DNA of 60,940 nt, from NCBI RefSeq assembly GCF_000090795.2, contig NW_003546411.1:62355-123294 (forward strand). The letters run 5' to 3'. The position numbers and the translations under genes were made by a program. This document shows, in pieces, positions 32,243 through 47,165 of the stretch. Numbering within the stretch: position 1 is the first letter of the stretch; each line of letters starts with the position of its first letter. The notes under the pieces are model-generated. The model was not told where the DNA came from. It ran no database searches and worked only from the letters and a program-made list of their open reading frames with translations. The stretch is from Amphimedon queenslandica. Its lineage: Eukaryota; Porifera; Demospongiae; Haplosclerida; Niphatidae.

Positions 32243-33988
32243 ATGGGGATCCAGTACTTAACAACGCTCATCGAAGAACACTATCCATCGAGGACCTGGA
32301 GAACCATTACACCGAGAGGTAAACTCGTTCTAGATGGGAAGAGTATCAGCAGAACACTATCTACCTCCAAAGAGCTGGAATGGATACATGGTGGACAGTA
32401 TGGGGAACTGAGGGACCGTGTTATAAGATTCTTTAGTAGACTCAGAGATAGTGTTATAGACCCCATTGTGATATTTGATGGGGTTGATTATAATCAAGAG
32501 AAAAGTGCTACTAAGCTGTGTCGAAAAAAACAAAAAGTAAAAAATATCTTCAAAGCAATGTTAAGCCATGATGAAAGACCATCAGGTTCTGCTTTGCCAG
32601 TATTCACAGATATTGTGTTCTGTGAGACTCTAAAAGAGCTTGGAGTTGAGTTTATATTTGCTGATGGAGATGCAGACCAAGGCACAGCCCGAATCGCTAA
32701 CCACTACAATTGTCCAGTCGTTGCCAATGATTCCGATTATTTCATCTTCAATTTAAAAGCTGGATATATTCCATTGGATTTTCTCGACTTGAATCAACAA
32801 CCGGTGAAAGCCAAATTATATGAACGAGATCGATTCGCCTATAAATTTTATTTTGATCACAACCCAGATCTTATATACCTCATACCAGCCATTATGGGAA
32901 ACGATTTCATGGATAAAGTAGACTCACCTTCTTTGAAAAGAGACATAGAAGCTACTAAGTGGAGAGCTATAACAGAAGGAACACAAATAGGAGAAAAAAG
33001 AAAGGACGATAAAATAGAAATGTTATATTACATTTCAATTTTCAACACTGTGACAGATTTTACAATGCATTTATCTAAAACCTGTGGTGATGATACAACC
33101 ATTGCTATCAGTAAAAACTACAAGAAAGCAAAGGAAATGTATGACATAGGAGAAATCAGTATGGCCGACCTTTTAGAGAGTAAAAACCTGAAGACAGCAA
33201 ATGGTACTCTGCTTCCTGATATTATAGAGCAACGATATCGTAAAGGACTCATGGCTACATCAGTAATGGTAATAATAGTATTAAACAAGTATTTAGTACC
33301 AGTGATGATTGATAACCCACACGATTACACAGCAACAAGGATAGGAAAACACATCAGGAAATGTATTTATATGATACTGTCACCATACTTATCAAAACCA
33401 GAAGTAATAGAAACAACAATTACCAATGAAGAACCTCTTGAGGAAAGGGTCAGTTGGGCTGATGTCAGCCACCTCAATTTACCGTATATTGATGACATGA
33501 TAGGCCTCAATAAAGATAAAAGAATCGACTTACTTTTTAAAGTAATGAAGACACCTCTTGAAGTTCAGGCAAAGTTAGAGTCAAAATGGAAGCTAGTTGG
33601 AGTGTCGTTGCACTATTGGTCACAGCATGCTCATCCTGATATTCATTTAATTGAGGCATTAGTTTTGTGCTTTATTCATTGCTCCTTCAATGAAACAGTA
33701 TGTCCTTCTAATAAGGTACCTGATCATAGAAGGGATGAAAAGTGGCTGAAAGCATTGCATACTTTTGCACAATGGAGCTGTACTTATTACGATGCACTGA
33801 GGCTCAACAATGTCCTAATGAACCCGTTACCATTCATGTCACCAGCACGTTTGTTTAATGGTAAACTCGTCATGCATTATGCTTATTGTTCGACAAAGGA
33901 ATTCAATGAAGACAAAAGAAAAGTACTTGATTCATCAAACGCTGAACATTTTTTTGACAAACTTGTGTCTGTATGTACCTTGAAATGA
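32243..33988 (+). CDS. Asteroid/XPG-like nuclease, copy 2
   Basis: 581 residues, intronless, intact (MGIQYLTTLIEEHYPSRTW). All acidic landmarks of copy 1 are kept: LVLDG, VIFDGVDYN, FADGDADQ (one R-to-Q change in the DADRD cluster, reading DADQGTARIA), CPVVANDSDYFIF and AIMGNDFMDK. It is most similar by eye to copy 5 (shared SIS-x-TL and TSKELEW). The C-terminal LHYWSQHAHPDIHLIEALVL block is retained, and the last residues are KLVSVCTLK. The start has two close upstream GTTGCTATGG motifs. Right after its 3' end lies an inverted piece of NDUFS3, which marks a duplication boundary. Confidence 0.85.
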   Translation: MGIQYLTTLIEEHYPSRTWRTITPRGKLVLDGKSISRTLSTSKELEWIHGGQYGELRDRVIRFFSRLRDSVIDPIVIFDGVDYNQEKSATKLCRKKQKVKNIFKAMLSHDERPSGSALPVFTDIVFCETLKELGVEFIFADGDADQGTARIANHYNCPVVANDSDYFIFNLKAGYIPLDFLDLNQQPVKAKLYERDRFAYKFYFDHNPDLIYLIPAIMGNDFMDKVDSPSLKRDIEATKWRAITEGTQIGEKRKDDKIEMLYYISIFNTVTDFTMHLSKTCGDDTTIAISKNYKKAKEMYDIGEISMADLLESKNLKTANGTLLPDIIEQRYRKGLMATSVMVIIVLNKYLVPVMIDNPHDYTATRIGKHIRKCIYMILSPYLSKPEVIETTITNEEPLEERVSWADVSHLNLPYIDDMIGLNKDKRIDLLFKVMKTPLEVQAKLESKWKLVGVSLHYWSQHAHPDIHLIEALVLCFIHCSFNETVCPSNKVPDHRRDEKWLKALHTFAQWSCTYYDALRLNNVLMNPLPFMSPARLFNGKLVMHYAYCSTKEFNEDKRKVLDSSNAEHFFDKLVSVCTLK

Positions 33989-34104
33989 CAGATAATTATT
34001 ATTTATTACTTATTTTTATTATTAGTACTATTATTTTTGTTATTACTATTATACAATTTAGATATTATGTGTACACTTGCTGTTATGGTAGTTTCTATTT
34101 AAAT

Positions 34105-34595
<491 letters not shown>

Positions 34596-34689
34596 GAAGG
34601 AGAGAGGAAATGGTTAAGAGACAGAAAGAAAGGGTGAAAGAGGGGGAGGGTAAGAGAGAAAAGGGAAAAATGTAATGTATAAATTTGGT

Positions 34690-35505
34690 ATCACAAGTTA
34701 TTATAACTGGCATTAACTGGAAGCAACAGCTTACCTATACCATATCATAGTTCTGGAGTAAGAGGCATTTGTGTCCTCAGTTTATGGTCAACAATCTTCT
34801 GAGTCGTTTGTAGAATGGAAAGTAGTTGGAACACAAATGGAATGATCCTGACTTGCCTCAGTCACCTTCTCATCTCTGCCCTTTTAAAAATGACATCATG
34901 ACCAGTAGATCCTATTCGGTTGTCTACTTTTAACAAAGAAAGGTCTTATGTTTACATAGGAAAGGAAGAGTGGACCTGGGACACACCCAATCATGTCATG
35001 ATGTTAAACTTAAGTACTGTGGTAGTCGATTACCACAGTTTCAAAATGTGTTCCTTCTTGCTGATCTTGGTGGTGGTGCAGATGGGAGAGTATGGCTCGC
35101 AGCAACTATGAAAGGGGAAGTGTTTGTCATTAAATTTTCAAAAGATAAAAAGATGCTTGATCAGGAAGCAGATATCTGGAAAAGAGTTTGGGGATGTGAT
35201 GCAGAGTTCTGAGGCTGAATGGTCGTTATGGACTGGCTATGCCATGGGTGAAACCATGCGATGAAGCTGACTTTGAGAATAAGGAGATCCAAGAAGCCAT
35301 TAAAGAGTCAGTCAGGACACTTGTTACAAGTTGCTAGTGCTGGATATAGGCATGATGACCTCAGCTGTCATCATGCAGGATATGGTTCAGTCTATAAAGC
35401 TGTTCTATTTGATCTGGCCCACATTTTAAGGAGGTGATGGTGGAATCAGTAACAACAACGATGGAGGAGTTAAGCATTGGTTAGACTGTGACAATTAATT
35501 AGTAT
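34690..35505 (+). pseudogene. Broken copy of the Crinkler-like kinase gene
   Basis: The sequence follows the gene at 20992 from its codon ~160 (ACAAGTTATTATAACTGG) to just past its stop (GTGACAATTAATTA). Stops and frameshifts scatter the reading frame, and a large piece after the first 60 bp is missing. The glycine-loop DNA is almost unchanged, but the His/Asp catalytic-loop region is altered (DLSCHHAGYG) and a few bases are inserted near 35325. The N-terminal half is absent. Confidence 0.85.
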
Positions 35506-35771
35506 GCACGATTAATTAGTATGAGTTCCAGTAATTATAATTATTTCATGTCTTTGAGACTTTTTGTTGTGTTGATCTTCAGTAAGGGAGGGTGGAGCTG
35601 TAGAGAATTCAGTCATAGAGTGTCACAATGTGTGCTTCAAGATCACTTGATAAAAGTTGGATTATTCTTTAGGCGTTCTCCATAATTATTGGCCCTCTGA
35701 GTTTTGGTGCATGGGGCCATGCTGCTCTAGATGGGTGTGGCCAAATGCTAGCCACTCCTTCAAAATAAAAA

Positions 35772-38700
35772 ATGAACATTCTACCAAAGAAAAGGTGAAT
35801 TTGTGTATTTAGTAGATTTATTTACTGTTTATTTACAGTTGGCATGTTCTCACTCGTGATAATCTTGAGAGGGTCAGACGAGATGAGGCTGAAGCCAAAA
35901 GGCAGGAGGAAGAGAAAGCAAAGAGAGCTGCACTAGCTGTATGATATCGCACACTGTGTCACTGTGTATTGACCCATAATACTTTATAACTTTAATGCAA
36001 TACTTTGCTACAGTTGAGTTTCAAGAGTACGAGTAGTTTAACAATGCAATTGATTTAAATTTTTTAGAGGGGAAACTGGGCTGGGAAGTTTTGCCAGTCG
36101 TCATGTTTCGGCACCATTTTCCAATTTGCACACTCACTAACTAACATTAGTGGTCACAAATGCACTTTCCAATCATTCAAACAATACACTATACATTATT
36201 TCCATAGGAACAAGAGGCAAAGATTGAGTTTATGAGAAAGAGAGCAAGAGAAGAGCAGCAGAGAGGACAGTATGAGGACCTAATAAGAACTGGAGGGACT
36301 TCTGAGACTAAAGCTGCTCCAGTGGAAACCGATAGACACATTAACTTTTTTGCTGACATGAAAACTGGAGTAAGTAAGCTATCTACGCAATAATTGTAAT
36401 TACTGTATAATGGAAAATTTTGGAGGGAGTTAAATTTGATGAATTGCTAAATTTTGGTGATTGGCGGATTTTAATTTGGCAAATTAGTGGTCTTGTGCCA
36501 TTGAGCATTCGTATAATGGCTCAAAATGGCAGATTTTATTTTGGTGAATGGCTATCAAAGTGCCAAATTTGCCAAATTTAATTCCCTCCAAAATTTCCCA
36601 CTATACGGTACATGACTAGACATATCTTTCTTGTGCTTTATTTCTGTCAGGTTGGTTTAGAAGGATCAGTAAATCCTGACCATGAGAAAGAGCTAAAGCA
36701 AGAACAAGAGACTTGGGAGAAGAAGACAGGAATACTCACTTACCTTGTGGACAAAGAAGGTGAAACAACTACTTTTAGAATTTGCAACATTTGATCGAAT
36801 CAAAATACATGTAAGACCAGTAACATAACTTAACTGATGAAATTGGTGAATGGTGTATTTACATTTATATGTAATATTAATGTAACTTATCAAGTTAAAA
36901 GAATTATTATCGGTTATTTACTTTTGTTGGCAATAAGCTAATGGAACTAATGTATGCATGCCTTCATGACGCAATATTTAATGTTAAAATGATATGACAA
37001 CTTTTTTTGCATCATTTTGTGATTAATGACAAACTACTATTATAGGAGCATCCTCAGAAGGGCCGTGGTATGCAAAAAAGAAAGACAGAAAAGACAAAAG
37101 GTATAAAAACATTATGATAGCATTATACTAATTATTATTATGAATTTATGAATTTTGAAGTTGCTCAAGAAGCTAGGGGTCTTTGGCCAAATTTTGTCAA
37201 AAATGGCTACAAGAGAATTTTCCAGTTTTATAATCTCTTCTGATGCATATACATGTCTCTAGGTTAAATATAAATTTTGAGTTGATTCCAATCAAATTTG
37301 GATTTTTTAATGAATTTTTGAAATTACTAAAAAATCTGGCTAAAGTCCCTGTACTATAGCACAGGGTCTTTGGCCAAATTTTGTCAAAAATGGCTAGGAG
37401 AGAATTTTCCAGTTTTATCATCTTTTTTGATACACATACATGTCTCTAGGTTAAATATAAATTTTGAGTTGATTCCGATCAAATTTGGATTTTTCATGAA
37501 TTTTTGAAATAAGTCAAAAATCTGGCTAAAGCCCCGGCCTGTACTATAGCACAGGGTCTTTAGCCAAATTTTGTCAAAAATGGCTAGGAGAGAATTTTCC
37601 AGTTTTATCATCTTTTCTGATGCATATACATGTCCTTAGGTTAAATTTAAATTTTTAGTTGATTCCAATCAAATTTGAAATTATTATGAATTTTTGAAGT
37701 TACTCAAAATATTTTGTCAAAAATGGTTAGGAGAGAATTTTTCATTTTTATAATTTTTTTTGTGATGCACATACAATGTGTATCATAAATTTTGAATTGA
37801 TTCTGATCAAATTTTTATTTTTTATGAATTTTTAAAGTTACTCAAAATTTGGCCAAATTTTATCAAAAATGGCTAGAAGAGAGTTTTTCACTTTTCTGAT
37901 ACACATACATGTCCTTAGGTTCAATTCAAATTTTGAGTTGATTCCGATCAGCTTTGGATTTATTATGTATTTTTGACATTACTAAAACATCTGGCCAAAG
38001 CCCTTGTACTATTATTCATTTTTATAATTTTTTCTACATGTCTTTAGGCTTAATATAAATTTGAGTTGATTCCAATCAAATTTGCCAGAATTTTACCCCT
38101 CAGAATTACCTGCTATCATACGGTGCTATTATAAGGCTTATCAGCTCTTGAAGCATGCTTTTTAGGTCACTAGTGCTTAGTAAGCTAAGCACTACTAAGA
38201 ATGCAAAAGTCGTGGCAGCAATTTTGTTTGGGGGTGAATCCTACTTAGTAACGCTACCGCGTTACTAATTACATATGGCAGGATTTTAGCCAGATTTTGG
38301 AGCAACTTTTAAAATCCAACTTTGATGAAATCAGCTCAAATTTTCCACACAGCATAAGTTCATATATGTTTATCAAAAAATAAACTAGGTGTTTTGAACT
38401 TTGAAATTTATAAAAGCGTGAGTACTATACGGGAAATGATTGTATTAATGTAAAACTTCACATACTGACATTGTAGTTAGTAATGTATCTGTTATTTCAT
38501 AAGGTCTCATGAAGAGAAGAAAGCACGTATGGATCCACTTAATGACATGATGTCATATGTTGATGCTAAGAGAAAGTGCTTGGACTCAAGCTCTTCATCA
38601 TCTTTGAGCACTGTCACTCCTAAAGCAGCAACCTCCAAAGATAGAGAGGAGCCACCAGAGAAGAGCAAGAAGAAGAAAAAGAAGAAGAGAGAGGAGGAGA

Positions 38701-38930
38701 AGAAAGCAGTGCTGGAGAGGCTGAGAGCTGAAAGAAAGAGAAGGGAAGGTGCAGAGAAAGTAAGAAGTGATGCATTGATGAAAAAACACTATGGGCTTGA
38801 AGAAGCACAGGAAAGGAAGGAAGAAGCAACAACAGGAAGGTATGGGTATAATAATTAGCTCATCATGTTTTTATTAATTCTTTGTAAAAGGTACAACAGT
38901 CAATATAATCCTCACTTATCAAGAACTTAA
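35772..38930 (+). CDS. LENG1: LENG1-like nuclear protein
   Basis: Leukocyte receptor cluster member 1 is a small charged nuclear protein linked in other animals to spliceosomal complexes. The start is at 35772: MNILPKKR, spliced to WHVLTRDNLERVRRDEAEAK; the family begins MNILPKK-x-WHVR-x-K-x-N. Further exons give KIEFMRKRAREEQQRGQYED and HINFFADMKTGV, EKKTGILTYLVDK (family: GILTYLG), EHPQKGRGMQKRK, and SHEEKKARMDPLNDMMSYVD. Next comes a Lys-rich stretch and LERLRAERKRREGAEKVRSD. The last exon is YNSQYNPHLSRT with TAA at 38928-38930, matching the family C-terminus YNSQFNPQLAR. Introns contain the palindromic element at 36401 and a large repeat array at 37.1-38.4 kb. One exon-exon junction near 36.8 kb was not resolved. 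Confidence 0.88.
36401..36610. mobile_element. 210-bp palindromic element (LENG1 intron)
   Basis: The left end is TACTGTATAATGGAAAATTT followed by TGGAGGGAGTTAAATTTG. The right end, read on the other strand, is TACCGTATAGTGGGAAATTT followed by TGGAGGGAATTAAATTTG. The arms are near-perfect over ~38 bp. The centre carries GTGCCATTGAGCATTCG, as in the elements at 8870 and 59875. Confidence 0.85.
37140..38390. mobile_element. Array of 186-bp-type units (LENG1 intron)
   Basis: Units of about 185-200 bp repeat the phrases GGCTAGGAGAGAATTTTCCA, GATTCCGATCAAATTTGGAT and TACTATAGCACAGGGTCTTT (37349, 37536), in the orientation opposite to the 5-kb array. Copies decay towards 38.1 kb, where the end phrase AGCTCTTGAAGCATGC appears. 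At 38203-38270 it includes the segment shared with 20.6 kb. The small minus-strand frames here are repeat translations. Confidence 0.75.
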
Positions 38931-39526
38931 GAATTATACACTCACAAATTTTATTTCTAGCTACATGTATATCATTAATAAAAATAGGTTATGATGTTAT
39001 TTCTGTCGTTACATGTATAATACTGTGCCAAATTACTTAAAGAGGGTTCTTTCACAGTGTTTTCACTACCTGGTGAAAGACGCCCATGGTCTTTGCTGGC
39101 AAAATTCTGAAGTGACTCCAAAAAAATGAAATTTTTATAAAAATTATTTTTAACATTCTGTGTTGCCTATGTTTTAGAAAATGTAATTACAATTCTCTCC
39201 TAGCTATAGACATGTAATGCCACACCCCACAAAAATGCATGCCAAAGGCATAAGCAGCAACTTCACAAGCAGACTCACAAGCATAATATTCAGCTTCACA
39301 AGCAAAATACTTAGCAGCATAGCTAAGTATTATGCCAAAATCCAGTGGGGAAACATTGGCACAATATGTAACTCAAGAGGAGCTTTCTATAATAAAAACA
39401 TGTCAACTTATAAAAGGAGGGGAAAAATAGAATGGAATGAGAGAGAGAGAGAGAGAACTGTGAAAGGTCAAGTAAAAATGGTATGAAAACAAGAGAAGGA
39501 TGGAGGAAATACAATGGGAGTATATG
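38931..39526. other. Convergent intergenic interval with a repeat copy
   Basis: It lies between the 3' ends of LENG1 and FCP1. At ~39045-39360 a diverged GGGTTTCCCAC-family copy is recognisable (ending TATGCCAAAATCCAGTGGGG, AAACATTGG), with AGCAGACTCACAAGCA-type short tandem motifs. There is no gene. Confidence 0.5.
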
Positions 39527-42500
39527 TCAAGTAAACTCCAGTAAAGCAGAGAGCTCATCATCACTATCATCACTGGTTGAATCAGATACAGAATCACTGG
39601 AGCAAGGGTCATCATCAGGTATACGCTTCCTCTTCCTTGAAGAGCTCCTTGATTGTGATGGTTCCTCCAGACCTAGGTATGCATTAAAAGAGTCTTCATC
39701 TTCATCTTTGACTGGCTGAATATAACTACCAATCCTTTCATCATCATCTTCATCATCATCAGTTTCTAGTTCAGCATCAATCTCAGCCTCCATCAGCTCC
39801 AGTTCAGCACTAGAGACTGAGAATTTTCTTTCAAAAGGAGGTGGAGTCGTGTCATGTCTTAGTTTAGCTTTTTGTCTCGGAGGAGTCATTTTCCTTTTCC
39901 CTTTACTGTCCTTCTCCTCCTCCCTCCTTCCCTTTCTCCTCTTCACATCGTTAACTTTCTTATTATCTTGTAGCTTAGTCTCACTAGTCTCCTGTTTTAA
40001 TTCTACTTTCCTTTCTCCATCTAATCGATACTCATCTTCATCTAACCTCTTCCATCTCTCAGCACAATCCCAGAACCACTCTGGACTCACTATCTCAATC
40101 CCTGGGATTCTAAGAGCCTGCTTGTATTTATCAGTGTCCTTCTTACCAACAATAATGTGAGTGGTGTGCTCATCATCAGGTGCAGGGGTAGTGACAAGGG
40201 TCGAGTGTATCTCACCACCAAAGGCTCTGGTTGTGTTCCATTCCCTACTCTTCTCAGGATTCATGTTTGTTGGTATGATTCCAGTGAACAGCAACCGCAA
40301 ACCAGAGAAAACTGACTTACGCAAGGAAGGAATGATGACCTTTAAATCAGGAGAGGAAAGAGACTCACTCCCAGTATCTCTCCCTCCTTTATTCTCCTCT
40401 TCCTCTCTCTTCATCTCATCATATTCTTTGTAAAATGTCTCATGAATCCTCTCCAGTAGGTCCTGCAGGTACACCAGGAACTTATCAGGATCATTTATCA
40501 CTGGTCGGGGCTTAGCATGTACTTCCATGGCAGTATCAGGTGGGCTGGGCTCAGGGACAGTTGGAGGCTGTGGATGATTCTGAGCTAGTGTGGAGGGTGT
40601 AGTATCCATTGACTCCTCCTCTTCATCATCAGAGCTGTCGCTTGATGAGGAGCTGCTTGAAGATGATGACACATTATAATCAGCCAAATGATGAGTTTCA
40701 TCTCCAGGAGGAATAGATGAAGAGGCAGGATCATCAGTAGTACTGACTACCATAGCATCACTAATAGCATCGCTACCACTAACAGTCTCATTATTAGCAC
40801 CGCCATCATAAACAATAGCTGTAGTGTGAGTAGCTCTATCTTCATTAACAGTAGAAGAGGAGGGAAGAGGTTGAGAGGAACTGGAGCCATCTTTTCCACC
40901 ATTAGCCTGGCCCCTTGCCTCATCACTTGAACCAGGAGCAGCACCAACAGTAGAACTAGAAGCAGTAGTAGGAGTAGCAGTAGAAGCAGCAGTGTTAGTA
41001 ATAGAAGCAGCAGTAGTATTAGTGGTAGAAGGGGGAGAGAGTGGAGGAGCTGATGTTGTATTGGTAGGGCCTCCAGTAGCTCCTCCAGTTTGATTATTCT
41101 TTCCATCTTTGTTCCCGTTCCCATTACCACCTTTATCAGTGTTATTATTGGAATTACTGTTGCTAGGTAAAGAGGATACGTTGCTATGGTGATCTTCTCC
41201 TTGAGGAGGATGGTCTGAAAGTGAATTAGGAGGAGGTATAGTAGAAGTGGGAGGGGCAGTGGAAGGAGGAGGATGATGATGGGTGGGAGGGGCAGTGGGA
41301 GGAGGATGATGGGTGGGAGGGGCAGTGGGAGGAGGATGATGGGTGGGAGGGGCAGTGGGAGGAGGAAGAGGTGGAGCATTAATGTCATCAGTTCCAGCAA
41401 AGAACACGTATGCTTTAACATGAATGAGGTTAGGTCTGTGTCCCCATACGTCACCTCTGTCATCCATAATAGCAACCATCTCATCTCCACAAGGGAACAC
41501 TGACCTAATGATTAAATAATAGGTAATGTTTGTTTGACTAGTATAGCCCAAACAACAACAATGATAATAATGATCCCGTAACTGTATGTGTGACAAGCTG
41601 TTGTTTGCTTGTGCTGTACAATAAAATAATCGAATAATAATAATCAGGGTTTCCCTCAAATCACACTAAGTGAGCTAAAGCTGCTAAACAGCATGAGTTT
41701 CATAAGCTGACAAGCACTACTATTATACTATACACGTACATGTATGTGCATGTACATGGCATTTTGAACAACTTTAAAAATTCACAAAAAATCCATTTTT
41801 GATTGGAATCTGCTCAAACTTTCTACACAACATAAGTACATGTATATGTATCAAAAAATTTATAAAATGAAGAATTTTCTCCTGAACATTTTTGATGAAA
41901 TTTGGCCATAGAGCCTGTACTACAGTACATGGTTTTCGGGTTGATTTTTGAGCAATGTTAAAAATTTATAAAAAATTCAATTTTAATTGGAATCTGCTCA
42001 AACTTTCTACATAACAAGTACATGTACATGCATCAGAAAAAGTTATAAAAATTTTTAAATCTCTCATAACCAATTTGACTAAAGACCCAGTACTGTCTTT
42101 GGCCTAATTTTTGACTAAAAAGAAGCTGCATGAGCACTATGCAAAAGGCCAGTGGGAAACTCTGATATCATTAATAATACATGTATATCACATTCATGTA
42201 TTCAATCCACCGTACTTTAATCTGACAGCTTTAGAGTGAGGGTCCAATAACTCGTTACGTGAAATGACTCGATGAGAGAAGAGCTTCTTCTCCTGATCCA
42301 GTATCTTAGTAATGGCATCAGCATAATCCCTTGTACCCATAGTGGCAACATGAAGCTCATAGTACTGTGAGATGTGGTTTAAAAACTCTCTAACGTAAGG
42401 TCTCAAACGACAGTGATAAACACAAGAGTGACCTGGCAATGTGAATGAATGTACATCCTGAGAGAGAGAGAGAGAGAGAGAGAACAAAAAGAAATCAGAA

Positions 42501-43695
42501 AACAAAATAGTAACAATAACAAAGAAATGGACATAATGTATACATGTAATAACACACATGTACATGTACACATACATGTAGTCATGTACTACACTGTAGT
42601 ACATGTATTATGTATTACATATTATGCATATGTACATATGTACAATGTACTTACTGGTAATCCACGTTCAATATTCCTGTCAATGGAAGTATGTATAAGT
42701 GTCTGATCTAAATCAATAATCAGTGCTAGCTTTCTGTTCTTCAATAAACACTCTTTGTCTAGATTACCTAATCTCTGAGCTTCCTAAAAGGAGGAGAAGG
42801 GAGTGGGGGGGGGAAACAATAGCAAAGAGAGAGAGACAGAGGGAGAGAGAAAGATGAAGTGTGTGTGTGTGAAAGAGAGCAAAAGAGAAAGAAAAAGGAT
42901 GATGGAGTAAATAATGTCCTTCATATTTTTTGTGGACCTCTCTCTCTCTCTCCCTCCCTCCTATCATCATTACCTTCTTATTAACTTTCACTTGAGGCAT
43001 ACCGTGCAACATACTAACATTAGCATGATCCTCTGTACCTCTATCACTCACTGAGGATATACTGCAGGAGAGAGAGGGAGGGGAGAGAGAGAGATAATAA
43101 AAAAGGAACAACAAAATAGAAGAAAATGGACAGAGGTCAATATATAAAGTACATATTCATATTATTGGATAAAGAGAAAGAAGATAGTACATATGATCAT
43201 CATCTCTTTACCTCCTCAGGTCTAGTCCACAGAATGCACACAAGTCCAGTGCCACTACACTGTGATCACAATATCTGACGCTGACAACACTGACATCCCT
43301 AATTAATGCACACATAAACATTGCACTTATCATTGCACAAAGAAATAAATGAAGTAAATGTAAGCAAAAAGAACATTACAATTAAAATTAATTTATTACA
43401 AAAATTTTCTGGAATTTATTATTTTAACAAATTATTAATGAAATTATATTAATCATTCTTACGCAGATGAAACAGTGTCTCCTTCCTTCACATTGATAGT
43501 ATCAATTATCCCAATTAATGGTGATACCAGTGTCTTCACATCAGTAGTATTTGTACTGTACGTACATAAAGACAAGCCCTTCTTCACTCGGGACCCTACG
43601 AGGACTTTCCATGACAAAACCTTTGCTCCAACTGGAAGAGAGAGGGTAAGGACCTCATCCCCTCTCCTCTCTTGATGCATCACGTGATCCGACAA
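39527..43695 (-). CDS. CTDP1: RNA polymerase II CTD phosphatase FCP1 (CTDP1)
   Basis: FCP1 dephosphorylates the Pol II C-terminal domain, mainly Ser2, to recycle polymerase. The start is at 43695 (MSDHVMHQERRGDEVLTLSL). Residues 1-78 form the biotinyl/lipoyl-like N-domain (ending KEGDTVSSA). A short Cys-containing exon at 43.2 kb (VALDLCAFCGLDLRR) follows. At ~42.7 kb is the catalytic DLDQTLIHT (DxDxT), then RLRPYVREFLNHISQYYELH and LDQEKKLFSHRVISRNELLD at 42.2-42.4 kb. The large last exon begins SVFPCGDEMVAIMDDRGDVW and continues through a Pro/Thr/His-rich and Ser-rich linker. A BRCT domain follows (SVFSGLRLLFTGIIPTNMNP ... GIEIVSPEWFWDCAERWKRL). The acidic C-terminus (SDDSDDELSALLEFT) resembles the RAP74-binding tail. 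All catalytic landmarks are present. It is divergent from NDUFS3. Confidence 0.95.
41235..41365. repeat. 33-bp coding minisatellite in FCP1 linker
   Basis: About three tandem copies of a GGAGGATGATGGGTGGGAGG-type unit encode PPTAPPTHHPP repeats in the linker between the catalytic and BRCT domains. The length is a multiple of three, so copy-number change keeps the frame. Confidence 0.85.
41645..42165. mobile_element. GGGTTTCCC-family element (FCP1 intron)
   Basis: The left end is CAGGGTTTCCCTCAAATCAC then CATAAGCTGACAAGCACTAC. The right end is GAGCACTATGCAAAAGGCCA then GTGGGAAACTCTG. Inside are about two units with CTACACAACATAAGTACATG and CCTGTACTACAGTACATGG. Same family as at 4866. Confidence 0.75.
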
Positions 43696-43971
43696 AATTG
43701 CAATCCAGCCACGCCCCTTTAAAGTAGCAGCTGCGGGATTGACTCAAACACAAGATACAATAATCTAATAGCAAAAAAGAAGAGAGGATAAAGTGCAATT
43801 AAAGGCATTGAACTTACTAGAAAAGAACCACTCGTATTAAAATGAAGAAATCCCACAAAAGATTTCTTCCGACAGAACCGCCATATTTTAGGGAAAGGGT
43901 CACGTGACTTTTTATGACATCATTTAAAGTTTATTGTTGTGGGCGTGTCATATAAAGTCACGTGACTTAAA
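43696..43971. promoter_or_regulatory. Divergent promoter between FCP1 and NDUFS3
   Basis: 276 bp hold GTCACGTGAC at 43957-43966, GGTCACGTGAC at 43899-43909, a CRE-like TGACATCA near 43915, GGGCGTG near 43941, GCCACGCCCC near 43711, and AAAATGGCGGC overlapping the NDUFS3 start (a YY1-like context). The boxes are seen in the sequence; their function is inference. Confidence 0.55.
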
Positions 43972-46655
<2,684 letters not shown>

Positions 46656-47165
46656 ATATAATGCTGTAGAATGTTGTTATTACTATTATGATAGATTGAT
46701 TTCACGATTTTCACCATCATACTGACATTTACATTATATACAAGACCTGATGTTACGTTTTTGCTAGAATAGAAATTAATTCTATTTCAATGCTTTGTGT
46801 ACGTCAAAAGGTCACATGACCCTTATCTTTGAACTTTTGAAGCATACATTATGCAAGTCACTTGACAGTTTTACTACTATATAATAATGTACCGTAATTT
46901 TTTGATGTGTAGTACAAGTAGATGCAAAAACAAGTTTGTCAAATAGTGTTTGGTATAATTATGACCACTGGACAGACCTTAAGCTCAGTGTAGGCATGGC
47001 CTACCATCTGCCTATGGTTTACCTATAATATAATTAGTTAATTTGGTTACTGATGATTAGCAGCTATACACATCGATATAATACCAAAAATATGTACTAT
47101 AGCAAAAGTAACAGATCTAGACAATTATTACAAAACTCATAATAAGATTATTATGACAGTGATAA
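46656..47165. other. Convergent intergenic interval
   Basis: No gene. At 46745-46870 there is a short AT-rich palindrome (CTAGAATAGAAATTAATTCTATT) flanked by a GATGTTACGTTTTTGCTAG phrase. A related phrase (GTAACGTCAGGACTTG) occurs in inverted orientation near 57270. Confidence 0.45.

Noticed and set aside
37197-37611. Two similar ~75-codon minus-strand frames suggesting a tandem gene pair
   Set aside because: They are adjacent units of the same intronic repeat and not genes.
40747-41490. 247-codon Leu-rich minus-strand frame
   Set aside because: It is an alternative frame of the low-complexity FCP1 linker. The FCP1 frame carries the FCPH and BRCT domains, so this is a shadow.
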